Assembly: GCA_041747755.1 (NCBI GenBank)
Contig: JBGTEN010000085.1
Location: 1 to 13,901, forward strand
DNA: 13,901 nt
Reading direction: 5' to 3'
DNA from: Aurantibrevibacter sp041747755
GTDB lineage: Bacteria; Bacteroidota; Bacteroidia; Flavobacteriales; Flavobacteriaceae
Shown: piece by piece, positions 1 through 8,400 of the stretch
Layout: each line of letters starts with the position of its first letter
Numbering within the stretch: the first letter of the stretch is position 1
Translations under genes and position numbers: made by a program
Notes under the pieces: generated by a model
What the model saw: only the letters and a program-made list of their open reading frames with translations
What the model was told of the DNA's origin: nothing
Database searches by the model: none

Positions 1-16
1 ATCTTTGTTTTGTTAG

Positions 17-36
17 AAAGTAAAGCACTTTACTTT
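17..36. repeat. Short AT-rich inverted repeat, possible terminator or operator
   Basis: Nine bases at 17-25 (AAAGTAAAG) are the exact reverse complement of 28-36 (CTTTACTTT), separated by two bases. A T-rich stretch follows to about base 50. This could be a weak intrinsic terminator for a plus-strand gene lying left of the window, or a dyad protein-binding site. The stem is AT-rich and the role is inference. Confidence 0.4.
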
Positions 37-120
37 AATTATATTTTTATTCTGTCAACAATTCGGCTAACAGTTCATTTTTTGATTTTGTAACTTATTG
101 ATATATAGCCTATTAAGGTG

Positions 121-173
121 GTTAGGTACAAATCCTGTCATAATTTAGTGAAATGCAGGATTTGTACTCTAAC
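121..173. repeat. REP-like hairpin with 17-bp stem
   Basis: GTACAAATCCTG (126-137) is exactly complementary to CAGGATTTGTAC (156-167). The stem continues outward with GTTAG (121-125) against CTAAC (169-173), with one unpaired T at 168. The loop is 18 bases (138-155). It lies 31 bases beyond the stop codon of the FGE gene on the minus strand. There is no T-run on either side, so a classical terminator is unlikely. Its shape resembles dispersed REP-type elements, but only one copy is seen in this window. The rest of 1-203 contains no gene that I can support. Confidence 0.6.
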
Positions 174-203
174 GATTGCGAATAGCATTGCCTTCTAAAA
201 CAC

Positions 204-1322
204 CTATTCAAGTAACATAGCTTCTGTTACTACAGTTCTAAATCCCAAATGTTCCATAGAGGAATCCGTACTGGTCGCCATTCGGGCAGATATTCTATAA
301 CTTGCACAATACACTGCACTGCACAAAAATGAACCTCCTTTAATGACCTTTTCAATGGCATAGGGATTCGAAGGGTTATAAGGCTTTTCAGGTCCTGTTG
401 GATTATTGTTATCTTTCCCAAACAATTCTTGGTAATACTTTGAGCTGTACCAATCTGAAGTCCATTCCCATACATTACCCGCCATATCATACAAGCCAAA
501 ATCATTTTTAGGATATTTCATAATCGGAGCCCTGCGCTCATAGCCGTCTTTCATTGTATTGTTTACAGGAAACTCCCCTTCCCATGAATTAGCAAAGGAG
601 CTTAATGTTTCTATTTCATCGCCCCAAAAGAATTTCGTATCCTGCTTACCACCGCGTGCAGCATATTCCCATTCAGCTTCTGTGGGTAATCTTCTCCTGG
701 CCCAATCACAATAGGCCACCGCGTCGGGATAGGCAATATGCACAACGGGTTCGTTTTCTTTCCCAATGATATCGGTATTTGGCCCGTTTGGATGTTGCCA
801 GTTTGCTCCAATTTCCCAAGACCACCATTGTGAAAAATCATAAAGATTGGGAACACTGGTTTTTGTTTTCTTGAACACCAGCGATCCGGGTTGTAGTATG
901 GAATCATGTGGTTTTACCGTACCCTCGGGAAGTTGCTTTTTCAATTCCTCCCAGTCTATTTGCCTTTCCGCAACTGTAATATACCCTGTCTGCTCTACAA
1001 ATTTTGAAAATTGGGCATTGGTTACTTCATGTATGTCCATAAAAAAGCCATCTATAGAAACTTTATGGGCGGGTCGTTCATGTGCCATAGCCATATGGTC
1101 TGAAGGTACCGCTCCCTGCATAAAATCTCCGGTAGGAATCCAAACCATACCTTCCGGAGTTTGCATTCTCGGAATTCTGTTATGGTCAGTAGAAACTTTT
1201 TCAGGGTTGGCGTTTGTAATGGTATTCGATTCCTTTTTACCCCTTGGGTTACAATTAAACAATAAAAAACCCAATATGACTGTTAAAATAGGTTTAAACT
1301 TTCTATTGAATTTAGTTTTCAC
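204..1322 (-). CDS. Formylglycine-generating enzyme, exported lipoprotein
   Basis: A 372-residue FGE/SUMF1-type protein that would oxidise the active-site cysteine of S1 sulfatases to formylglycine. The N-terminus is a lipoprotein signal: basic start, hydrophobic residues 12-22, then Cys24 in LLFNC. The FGE domain spans about 58-366. Landmarks match human SUMF1 closely: GANWQHPNGP (172-181), RRLPTEAEWEYAARGG (210-225), GEFPVNNT (249-256), GLYDMAGNVWEWTSDW (276-291), and GGS followed by Cys334 and Cys339 with the C-x4-C spacing of the two copper-binding catalytic cysteines. This separates it from FGE-like domains that lack the pair. The start codon is GTG; it is preferred because the lipoprotein signal begins there and the next Met (53) would remove it. 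It lies 16 bases after the sulfatase stop, so the pair is probably co-transcribed. Placement in the periplasm or outer membrane is inferred from the signal. Confidence 0.9.
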   Translation of the reverse strand: MKTKFNRKFKPILTVILGFLLFNCNPRGKKESNTITNANPEKVSTDHNRIPRMQTPEGMVWIPTGDFMQGAVPSDHMAMAHERPAHKVSIDGFFMDIHEVTNAQFSKFVEQTGYITVAERQIDWEELKKQLPEGTVKPHDSILQPGSLVFKKTKTSVPNLYDFSQWWSWEIGANWQHPNGPNTDIIGKENEPVVHIAYPDAVAYCDWARRRLPTEAEWEYAARGGKQDTKFFWGDEIETLSSFANSWEGEFPVNNTMKDGYERRAPIMKYPKNDFGLYDMAGNVWEWTSDWYSSKYYQELFGKDNNNPTGPEKPYNPSNPYAIEKVIKGGSFLCSAVYCASYRISARMATSTDSSMEHLGFRTVVTEAMLLE

Positions 1323-1338
1323 AATTCTTTTTATTTAA

Positions 1339-2859
1339 TCAATATTCTCCTTTGTGCTTGTAATCACCAAAACGTGGACGATCTGTAGATTTTAGGGGAA
1401 TTTGCATTCCACCCGTAGATTCTAGCCAAGTATTTAAGGCATTTGCCATGAGCTTAATGGTATCTTGTTTTGCCGGTTCAGCAATCAGATTATACATCTC
1501 ATGGGGATCGTTTTCCAGATCATAGAGCTCATTGCGATCCCAAATTCCGTGATAACGAATATATTTATATTTATTGGTACGCATACCAAAAACGGTAGGT
1601 GTCATAGGAAAGTCGTTTTCCCAGTAATATTCATAAAATATCTCTTTTCGGTCTCCATTGGGATTGGCTCCGGTCAATATTGGCATAATGGAAACCCCCG
1701 GCATTTCATTTGGCTGCTTAACCCCGGCTACCTCAAAAATAGTTGGTGCCACATCCACATTCTGTACCATGGCCGTTGGTGTCAATCCTCGGTCAAACAA
1801 TTCAGGACATCGTACCAGCAATGGAACTTTAACCGATTCCTCATAAAAATGTCTTTTGTCTATTAATCCATGCTCGCCCCAACTAAAACCGTTGTCACCC
1901 ATGTAAATGATAAGGGTGGAGTCATCCAATCCTTCCGATTCCAGATACTCCATGACCGAGCCTATACTGTCATCTACTCCTAAGAGGGTTTCACAATACG
2001 CTTTTACCAAATCGTTCATATCGGTATTATCATGGTACATATAATCTACCCCGTGCCAGCTTACTCTTTGTTTAGCTACCCATTCTGGCCATTTAAGATC
2101 GCGCCATGCACCTGTTTTGGTTTGGTCGAAGGTTGAGGGCAATGTAATTTTCTTGTCTTTATATATCCCTTTGTGGCGCTTTGCAGGCATAAATTCGGCA
2201 TGCACTGCTTTATGCGAGAGATACATAAAAAATGGTTTTTTCTTATCCCGATTTTTTAACCAATCTATGGAATGTTCGGTCAATAGGTCGGTTATATAGG
2301 TAGAATCCTTGTATTGAATTTGCTTGCCATTTATATTTAATTGCGGATTATAGTATACCCCTTGGCCATAAAAGCTTTCCCAATGATCAAACCCAGGTCG
2401 AGGAGCATCCGTATGATTGCCCATATGCCATTTGCCAAAAAATCCGGTTTGGTATCCCGCTTTTTGAAGGTAAGTAGGGAAAAAAGTCAAATTTCCAGGA
2501 TCGGGTGCCTGATTATCAACTATCGTGTGCGTATGAGAATAGAGACCGGTTAATATGGAGGCCCTACTCGGAGAACATAAAGAGGTCGTGACAAACGCAT
2601 TGGGGATATAGGCACCTTCAGCGGCAAGCCGATCCATATTAGGAGTTTTCAACCAAGGAACTTTACCCGTGAATCCCATATAGTCGTAGCGATGATCATC
2701 TGTAAGAATAAATATCACATTTCGGGGTTGCTTCTTTTTGGGAGTATCCCTTTGAGTATGGGAAGCCACTAATAAAATCGATGGAAGCAACATAAGTACT
2801 CCAATTAGAAACCCAATGGGACTTAGCTTAAAATGTGAATCTTTTAAGTTTCTCTTCAT
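1339..2859 (-). CDS. S1-family sulfatase, Cys type
   Basis: A 506-residue sulfatase hydrolysing sulfate esters, probably of a glycan. An N-terminal hydrophobic segment (about 15-33) is a signal peptide or anchor; no lipobox cysteine is visible. Asp54-Asp55 (TDDH) supply metal ligands. The signature is C95-S-P-S-R99 followed by ASILTG, so Cys95 is the formylglycine precursor. GKWHMG (142-147) gives Lys143 and His145; LSHKAVH contains His216; GDNG (321-324) gives the second metal-binding Asp-Asn; Lys335 lies in GLIDKR. The C-terminal part has the usual ELYDLENDPHEMYNL block. The region after the signature resembles N-acetylglucosamine-6-sulfatase and mucin-desulfating sulfatases, but I cannot fix a subfamily or substrate. 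It is first gene of a two-gene unit with the FGE, divergent from the sigma/SusCD operon. ATG start. Confidence 0.93.
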   Translation of the reverse strand: MKRNLKDSHFKLSPIGFLIGVLMLLPSILLVASHTQRDTPKKKQPRNVIFILTDDHRYDYMGFTGKVPWLKTPNMDRLAAEGAYIPNAFVTTSLCSPSRASILTGLYSHTHTIVDNQAPDPGNLTFFPTYLQKAGYQTGFFGKWHMGNHTDAPRPGFDHWESFYGQGVYYNPQLNINGKQIQYKDSTYITDLLTEHSIDWLKNRDKKKPFFMYLSHKAVHAEFMPAKRHKGIYKDKKITLPSTFDQTKTGAWRDLKWPEWVAKQRVSWHGVDYMYHDNTDMNDLVKAYCETLLGVDDSIGSVMEYLESEGLDDSTLIIYMGDNGFSWGEHGLIDKRHFYEESVKVPLLVRCPELFDRGLTPTAMVQNVDVAPTIFEVAGVKQPNEMPGVSIMPILTGANPNGDRKEIFYEYYWENDFPMTPTVFGMRTNKYKYIRYHGIWDRNELYDLENDPHEMYNLIAEPAKQDTIKLMANALNTWLESTGGMQIPLKSTDRPRFGDYKHKGEY

Positions 2860-3617
2860 GTCTAATTATCCCTAGTTTAAAGAATGTTTCAATTAGTTTG
2901 TAAATTTTTATTTCACCAGCAACGGTTGATTTTCTATATGTTTCAATTTCGGAATTTATTCATAATTTTTAAATTATTTAAAGCCCGAGTTCTCACACGT
3001 ATTTTTTGAGAATACCCTTTTTTGAGAAACGTCTGGGTTTTTATAAATACAAGTTGGAGCAAATGCATTTCAACTTGCGTTTAAAGTTAATTCGTCCATT
3101 CTAGATGTACGATTCATTTATTCAAAGTGAATGTAGCTTATATAGTATGAAGTAAATAAATTTCAAAATATAGACATAATTTTCAGAAAAATATTTCTAT
3201 TTCCCGTTGAGCATTTCGAAGGTTTCTTGTACCAAAAACCGTCAATTCGAGTGAAATTCCAGAGGTATTTTGTATCGAGAATCGTTTTTGGTTTGAAATT
3301 CTAGTTTTCAACACGATTTTTATTTAGAAAATCACTTGAACTAACGGATTTCAATCAAAATGTAAAATTGGTTTCTACTGGTTTATCATGCTAGGTTAAA
3401 TTAGATTATTTTTTAGCGTCACTTTTTTTAGTCATTCCTAAAAGTATGAATATAGAGAAATAAATTGCAAATGTTATGATATCATTAATTTTTTAATATA
3501 TTAGTTGCATAATTTCAAATTTCAGGTTTGCTAAATCGTAAATTAATAATTAAGAAGATTGTCTCTTGTCAGACCTCTTTGTTTTGTAAAGAATAAAAGC
3601 CGCTTAACACTAAAAAA
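2860..3617. promoter_or_regulatory. Divergent intergenic region between the two operons
   Basis: This 758-base AT-rich spacer separates the minus-strand sulfatase-FGE unit from the plus-strand sigma-FecR-SusCD unit and must hold the promoters of both. I see no convincing ORF. No full match to the Bacteroidota promoter pattern (TTG, then TAnnTTTG) was found by eye; the nearest on the plus strand is TTG at 3505 with CAGGTTTG at 3523, whose spacing and sequence both deviate. The clearest structure is the inverted repeat at 3239-3347, listed separately. Confidence 0.6.
3239..3347. repeat. Degraded long inverted repeat, 109 bp
   Basis: The two halves are inverted copies about a centre near 3293 and align without a gap over 52 bases per arm. 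The outer 16 bases match at 13 positions (3239-3254 against 3332-3347). Over the full arms I count 29 of 52 identical positions, with 13 of the 23 differences being transitions. This is what a formerly good palindrome would look like after drift. It contains no coding potential and resembles dispersed palindromic elements of flavobacterial genomes in outline. It could instead be a structured regulatory region for the divergent promoters. Confidence 0.6.
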
Positions 3618-4208
3618 ATGGCCGACGAAAGAACTCAAAGATCATCAACTACGGAACAACTCTATTGGAGTAAACTTCAAGAGGGGAGTATGGAAGCATT
3701 GGGTTTATTATATGATATGCATGTGGATAAATTGTTTTCAGTGGGAATAAAAATAAATGGGGACAGACAAGTGGTTCAGGATGGTATACATGATATGTTT
3801 TTGGAATTATATAAATATCATAACAAGCTTGCAGAGGTTCAAAATGTTGGTGGCTATCTGACTGTGGCGTTAAAAAGACGACTGTATAAGTTGGGTGACT
3901 CAAAAATAAAGAAAATCAGTATTGAGCATAAGGACGCGCTACATATAACAAAAAATAACATGGGTTTCGTGAATTCACACGAAGACGAAATCATCTCTGA
4001 AGAAAATATTCAGGAGCATAGTGTTAGACTTCATAATGTAATGGAGGAACTATCAGATCATCAACAAGAAATTCTTCGATTAAGGTTTGAAGAAGAAAAA
4101 ACTTATGAAGAAATTGCCAGTGACATGAATGTTTCGGTAAGTTCCGCCAGAACGCTCCTTTACCGTACTTTAAAACATGCTCGTAAAGTAGCTATCTCCT
4201 TTTTTTAA
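3618..4208 (+). CDS. ECF-type RNA polymerase sigma factor
   Basis: A 196-residue sigma-70 family factor of the extracytoplasmic-function type. Region 2 lies at about 22-95 (from LYDMHVDKLF through VGGYLTVALKRRLYKL) and binds core polymerase and the -10 element. Region 4 lies at about 140-190 (VMEELSDHQQEILRLRF, then TYEEIASDMNVSVSSARTLLYR), a helix-turn-helix for the -35 element. There is no region 1.1 or 3, as usual for ECF factors. The gene precedes a FecR-type anti-sigma factor by 84 bases and a SusC gene with an STN domain, the standard trans-envelope switch of Bacteroidota PULs. It probably drives the SusCD operon and perhaps the divergent sulfatase-FGE unit; its target promoters are not identifiable here. 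The ATG follows a run of seven A residues. Confidence 0.92.
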   Translation: MADERTQRSSTTEQLYWSKLQEGSMEALGLLYDMHVDKLFSVGIKINGDRQVVQDGIHDMFLELYKYHNKLAEVQNVGGYLTVALKRRLYKLGDSKIKKISIEHKDALHITKNNMGFVNSHEDEIISEENIQEHSVRLHNVMEELSDHQQEILRLRFEEEKTYEEIASDMNVSVSSARTLLYRTLKHARKVAISFF

Positions 4209-4292
4209 AAAAAATCAATAATTTTTTCTTTTTCGTGTCTATATATGTAAAGTATTGTACTCTATATTAAAAACAGCTACAATTACTTTTTA

Positions 4293-5336
4293 ATGAGCGA
4301 GATGACAAATAACCCGCTTTCGGATTTTGAAAGAGAACAACTCAAGAACCGTATCCTTAGATCGGCCGCCCATCTAAGTAAGAGACGGGAAAAGCGTCGT
4401 AAAACCCGAATACTTTATGCAGCAGCGGCATGTGCTTTGATACTTTTTGGTATTACTCGTTTTTTTAACGATTCACAAGTGCCTACCCTTGAAGATTTTA
4501 TTATAGCTACCCCAACGCTGCCCTTTGAAAAAAATAGAGAGGTAACCGTGGTGTTGGGTAATGGAAACATTGTTTCGATTCCTAAAGCAGATGGTGATAT
4601 CCAATATTCTCAATCGGGTACAAATGTACAGGTAGGAACTGAGGAATCAGTTCAGCAGGAAGCTATTAAAGACAAGGAACCTGTTTTTAACACGGTTCTG
4701 GTACCTTATGGAAAAAGAACCAGTGTAACCCTTTCAGATGGCACTAAGGTTTGGATCAATTCCGGCTCCAGATTTGTTTTCCCGGCGGTATTCATAGGAA
4801 ATGAAAGAAAAGTATTCCTTGAAGGTGAGGCTATTTTTGATGTGGCTCACAACACAGAAAAACCCTTTAAAGTTCTTTCCGGTATTCAGGAAATAGAAGT
4901 TCTGGGTACTGTTTTTAATGTTAACAATTATCCTGAGGATCAAGAGGCGTATACAGTACTTAAAAGTGGTAGTGTAAAAATTACTTTAAATAAGGATAAG
5001 GGCAACGCATTCAAAATAGTGCCAGGAACACTTGCAAAATATAATAATAAAACGAAGAAAGTGATAACCAAACGAGTAGATGTTGATGAATATATGGGTT
5101 GGAGAGAAGGCTTTTTAAGTCTTAAAAATCAAAGTCTGGCCAATATCACTACCAAATTGTCCCGTTACTATAATGTAGAGATTGTAATAGAAGACGATCT
5201 GCTTAGACAAGAAACTTTTTCCGGAAAACTCGATTTAAAGGAGAATATTACACATGTCATCGATATAATTCGAAATGCTACCATTTTTTCAGTGGAACAC
5301 AAAAATGAAACTATTATTCTAACTCGAAAATCATAA
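4293..5336 (+). CDS. FecR-family anti-sigma factor
   Basis: A 347-residue single-pass inner-membrane regulator. Residues 1-40 are a basic cytoplasmic segment (rich in K/R at 31-41) expected to hold the sigma factor. One transmembrane helix spans about 43-59 (ILYAAAACALILFGITRFF). The periplasmic FecR domain covers about 130-235, with PYGKRTSVTLSDGTKVWINSG, FLEGEAIFDV and TVFNV landmarks. A C-terminal DUF4974-like domain spans about 268-345, beginning GWREGFLSL and containing ITTKLSRYYNVEI; this region typically contacts the STN domain of the receptor. The separate N-terminal DUF4880 domain of many FecR proteins is not evident. It lies between its sigma factor and SusC. The 84-base upstream gap is rich in A and T runs, but I see no clear separate promoter. 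Confidence 0.92.
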   Translation: MSEMTNNPLSDFEREQLKNRILRSAAHLSKRREKRRKTRILYAAAACALILFGITRFFNDSQVPTLEDFIIATPTLPFEKNREVTVVLGNGNIVSIPKADGDIQYSQSGTNVQVGTEESVQQEAIKDKEPVFNTVLVPYGKRTSVTLSDGTKVWINSGSRFVFPAVFIGNERKVFLEGEAIFDVAHNTEKPFKVLSGIQEIEVLGTVFNVNNYPEDQEAYTVLKSGSVKITLNKDKGNAFKIVPGTLAKYNNKTKKVITKRVDVDEYMGWREGFLSLKNQSLANITTKLSRYYNVEIVIEDDLLRQETFSGKLDLKENITHVIDIIRNATIFSVEHKNETIILTRKS

Positions 5337-5381
5337 CCATAAAAACAACTGCCTATGATATAGCTTAAAAAAAACAAAAAA

Positions 5382-5409
5382 GCCGATAAGTGCGTCAACA
5401 CCTACCGGC
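5382..5409 (+). promoter_or_regulatory. Leader hairpin upstream of SusC
   Basis: In the 117-base gap between the FecR and SusC genes, GCCGATAAGTG (5382-5392) pairs with CACCTACCGGC (5399-5409) at 9 of 11 positions, with a six-base loop. The outer four pairs are all G-C. Both mispairs are A against C, as if G-to-A changes had weakened a perfect stem. An A-rich tract precedes it and no T-run follows, so it is more likely an mRNA leader structure, processing site or attenuator element than an ordinary terminator. It sits 44 bases before the SusC ATG. Confidence 0.5.
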
Positions 5410-5453
5410 AAGATTTAATTATCCTTCAATAACCAAAACTGATTTGTAAAATT

Positions 5454-8400
5454 ATGAATAAAAATGCAATATATACACATGTATTAGCTGAATTTAATAC
5501 CCGTGGCATCGCCATCATTATAATGAGATCATTCCTGCTGTACATTCTCCTTGGATTATCGGTACTTAAAGCAAATGATACTTATGCTCAAACTAAACTG
5601 AATATTGACTTAAAAGATGTAACATTAGAGACTCTTATTAAGGAGATTCAAGAAAATAGTGAATATATCTTCTTCTACAAGGATGGTATTCTTCCTAAAG
5701 ACACTAAAATCAGTATACGCCGTAACGGTGCTACGCTTAAGGCTATATTTGATGAGGTTCTGGACGATAAACATTTAGGTTACAAGATAGTTGATCGTCA
5801 AGTTACCATTTTTCAAAAAAAGACGACTGAAACTCTTGTCAATTCTTCAAAAAATCTAAACCAAGGATTTACAGTAAGTGGGATAGTACTGGACCCATTG
5901 GGAATTCCCCTTGCCGGAACCAATATACTAGAAAAAGGGACCACAAATGGAACTCAGACGGATTTTGATGGCAATTTCTCTCTAGTTGTAACCAACGGCA
6001 ATGCAACTTTGGTGGCTTCCTATATTGGGTTTTTAACAAAGGAAATACCAGTATCTAAAAGAATTAATATTACTATTACTTTAGAAGAAAATGCATCTAC
6101 CTTAGACGAGATTGTAGTAATAGGTTATGGTACTCAAAAGAAAAGTGACCTTACAGGATCTGTCGCTTCCTTAAATCAAGATGACTTCAATCAAGGAGCC
6201 AATGCTTCGGTGGATCAGTTGATGCTAGGAAGAGCCGCAGGTGTTCAGATAACTCAGACAAATTCCGAACCAGGGGGTGGGCTATCCATTCGAATAAGAG
6301 GGGCTAGTTCTGTCAATGCTGGAAACGAGCCTTTATACGTAATTGATGGATTTCCCGTAGATAACAGTTCGATACTTGGAACGATCGGTGGTGCAGGAAC
6401 CGGAACTAACCAAAATCCAAGAAACCCTTTAAACTCATTAAATCCTAATGATGTTGAATCCATTGAAATTCTTAAAGACGCCTCATCTACAGCTATTTAT
6501 GGCTCAAGAGGGGCTAACGGGGTTATACTCATAACCACTAAAAAAGGAAAATCAGGTAGACTTTCAATTAACTACAATCAAATTTCAGGCATTCAAAGTG
6601 TGGCAAAATCTTATGACCTGCTAAATACTCAACAATATATGGATGGTCTGAATGGTCTTTCTGTCGATTCTGGTAATGATGTAATTTTCACATCCGAGGA
6701 TATTTCAGCTATTGGCAGGGGTACTGATTGGCAAAGAGAATTGTTCACATCTGCTTTAATATCCAGTCATGACCTCTCATTTTCGGGGGGAGATGAAAAG
6801 ACTACTTTTTTTACATCTCTTAACTATTTTGATCAAAATGGTATTGTCAAGGAAACAGGAATAAAGAAATATATAGCTAGGGTCAATTTGGAAAGAAGTT
6901 TCGGCGAGCGATTTAAAATGGGCATTAACCTGAACACAAGTTTGATTAATGACAACAATGCCCTTGACAACTTAGATATTAATCAAACGGCTGGTCCGAT
7001 TGCTTCAGCACTATTGTATGATCCAACTGAATTCATTTTTAATGAGGATGGTACTTTAACTGAGTCCCCAAATCTTACACTTAATAACCCTTTTAGTCTA
7101 ATTAAGGGAATAAGCAGTGAAAATCGTTCAAATCGAACTTTTGGTAATTTATTCTTTCAATATGCTATTTCAAGCAACCTTAGTGCTAAACTGAATTTCG
7201 GATCAGATCAGTCATATTCTCGTCGAGATATTTACAACTCAACATTAACCCAGAATGGCGCAGGAGCAGGCGGCATTGCAAATATTGCTACGCTGGAGTT
7301 AAGCAATGAACTTCTTGAGTATACAATGACCTATGATAAGGCATTTAATGAAAACCATTCACTCAATGTGCTGGGGGGCGTTACATACCAAAATTTTGTA
7401 TCAAGGACCTTTGCGGGTACTATATCTGGTTTCCCGTCAGATGTTCTAGGCACAAATAATCTATCAATTGGCAATACTGATAATGACAACTTATCTAGTT
7501 TTAAACAAAAAAACAATTTACTTTCATATTTAGGAAGAGTAAATTATAGCCTATTCGATAAATTTTTGCTCACAGCTTCAATTAGGGCTGATGGTTCATC
7601 AAGATTTGGTTCGGAGAACAGATGGGGGTACTTCCCTTCATTTGCCGCTGGGTGGAAAATGAGTGAAGAAAGTTTTATTCCTGATATTTTTAATGAATTT
7701 AAATTGCGTGCTAGCTGGGGACAAACCGGAAATCAAGAAATTCCAAATCTTTCTTCAAAGGCAACTTTTACCAACGGCCGGATTATGACATTTGGTGGTA
7801 ATGTTTTTACTAGTTTAACTGCGTCCCGAATTGCAAACCCAAATTTGAAGTGGGAAACAACTGACCAGTTTAATATTGGTCTTGACCTTGCATTTGCACA
7901 AAACAGATTTAGTGCGACCTTCGATTATTTTATTAAAAAAACAAATGACATGCTCTTTAATTCTCCCTTGCCCACAGCAAGTGGATTTAATTCTATATTA
8001 TCCAATATTGGTAGTATGGAGAACAAAGGTTTTGAGCTTTTAATAAGTTCAGTAAATGTGTCCACGCCTAATTTTCAATGGAGCACAACGCTAAACTTTT
8101 CTGCTATAAAGAACAAAGTGCTTGATTTGGGTAATGTTGATGAAATTGTGACAGGCAACATTAATACGAGTGTTGGTAATACCAGCATTATCAGGGTAGG
8201 AGAGCCTTTGGCATCATATTACGGTTATGAGGTAACAGGAATTTTTCAAGAGAGTGACGATATATCTGGCTCTGCACAACCCTTTGCCCAACCAGGCTAT
8301 CCAATTTTTAAAGATGTGAACGGAGATAATACAATAACTCCGGATGACCAAGTTGTACTAGGTAATCCTTTTCCTGATTTTACATACGGTATACAAAATT

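Noticed and set aside
847..1338. 163-residue open frame on the plus strand opposite the FGE gene
   Set aside because: It is antisense to a gene with complete FGE motifs, has no recognisable domain, and its composition is that of a reverse-complement shadow.
3505..3530. TTG followed by CAGGTTTG as a Bacteroidota-type promoter for the sigma factor gene
   Set aside because: The second element should begin TA and the spacer (15 bases) is shorter than usual, so the match is no better than expected by chance.
4205..4235. A-run and T-run after the sigma factor gene as an intrinsic terminator
   Set aside because: Pairing would rely only on A-T runs with no G-C core; such a stem is too weak to call, and FecR must be expressed with its sigma factor.
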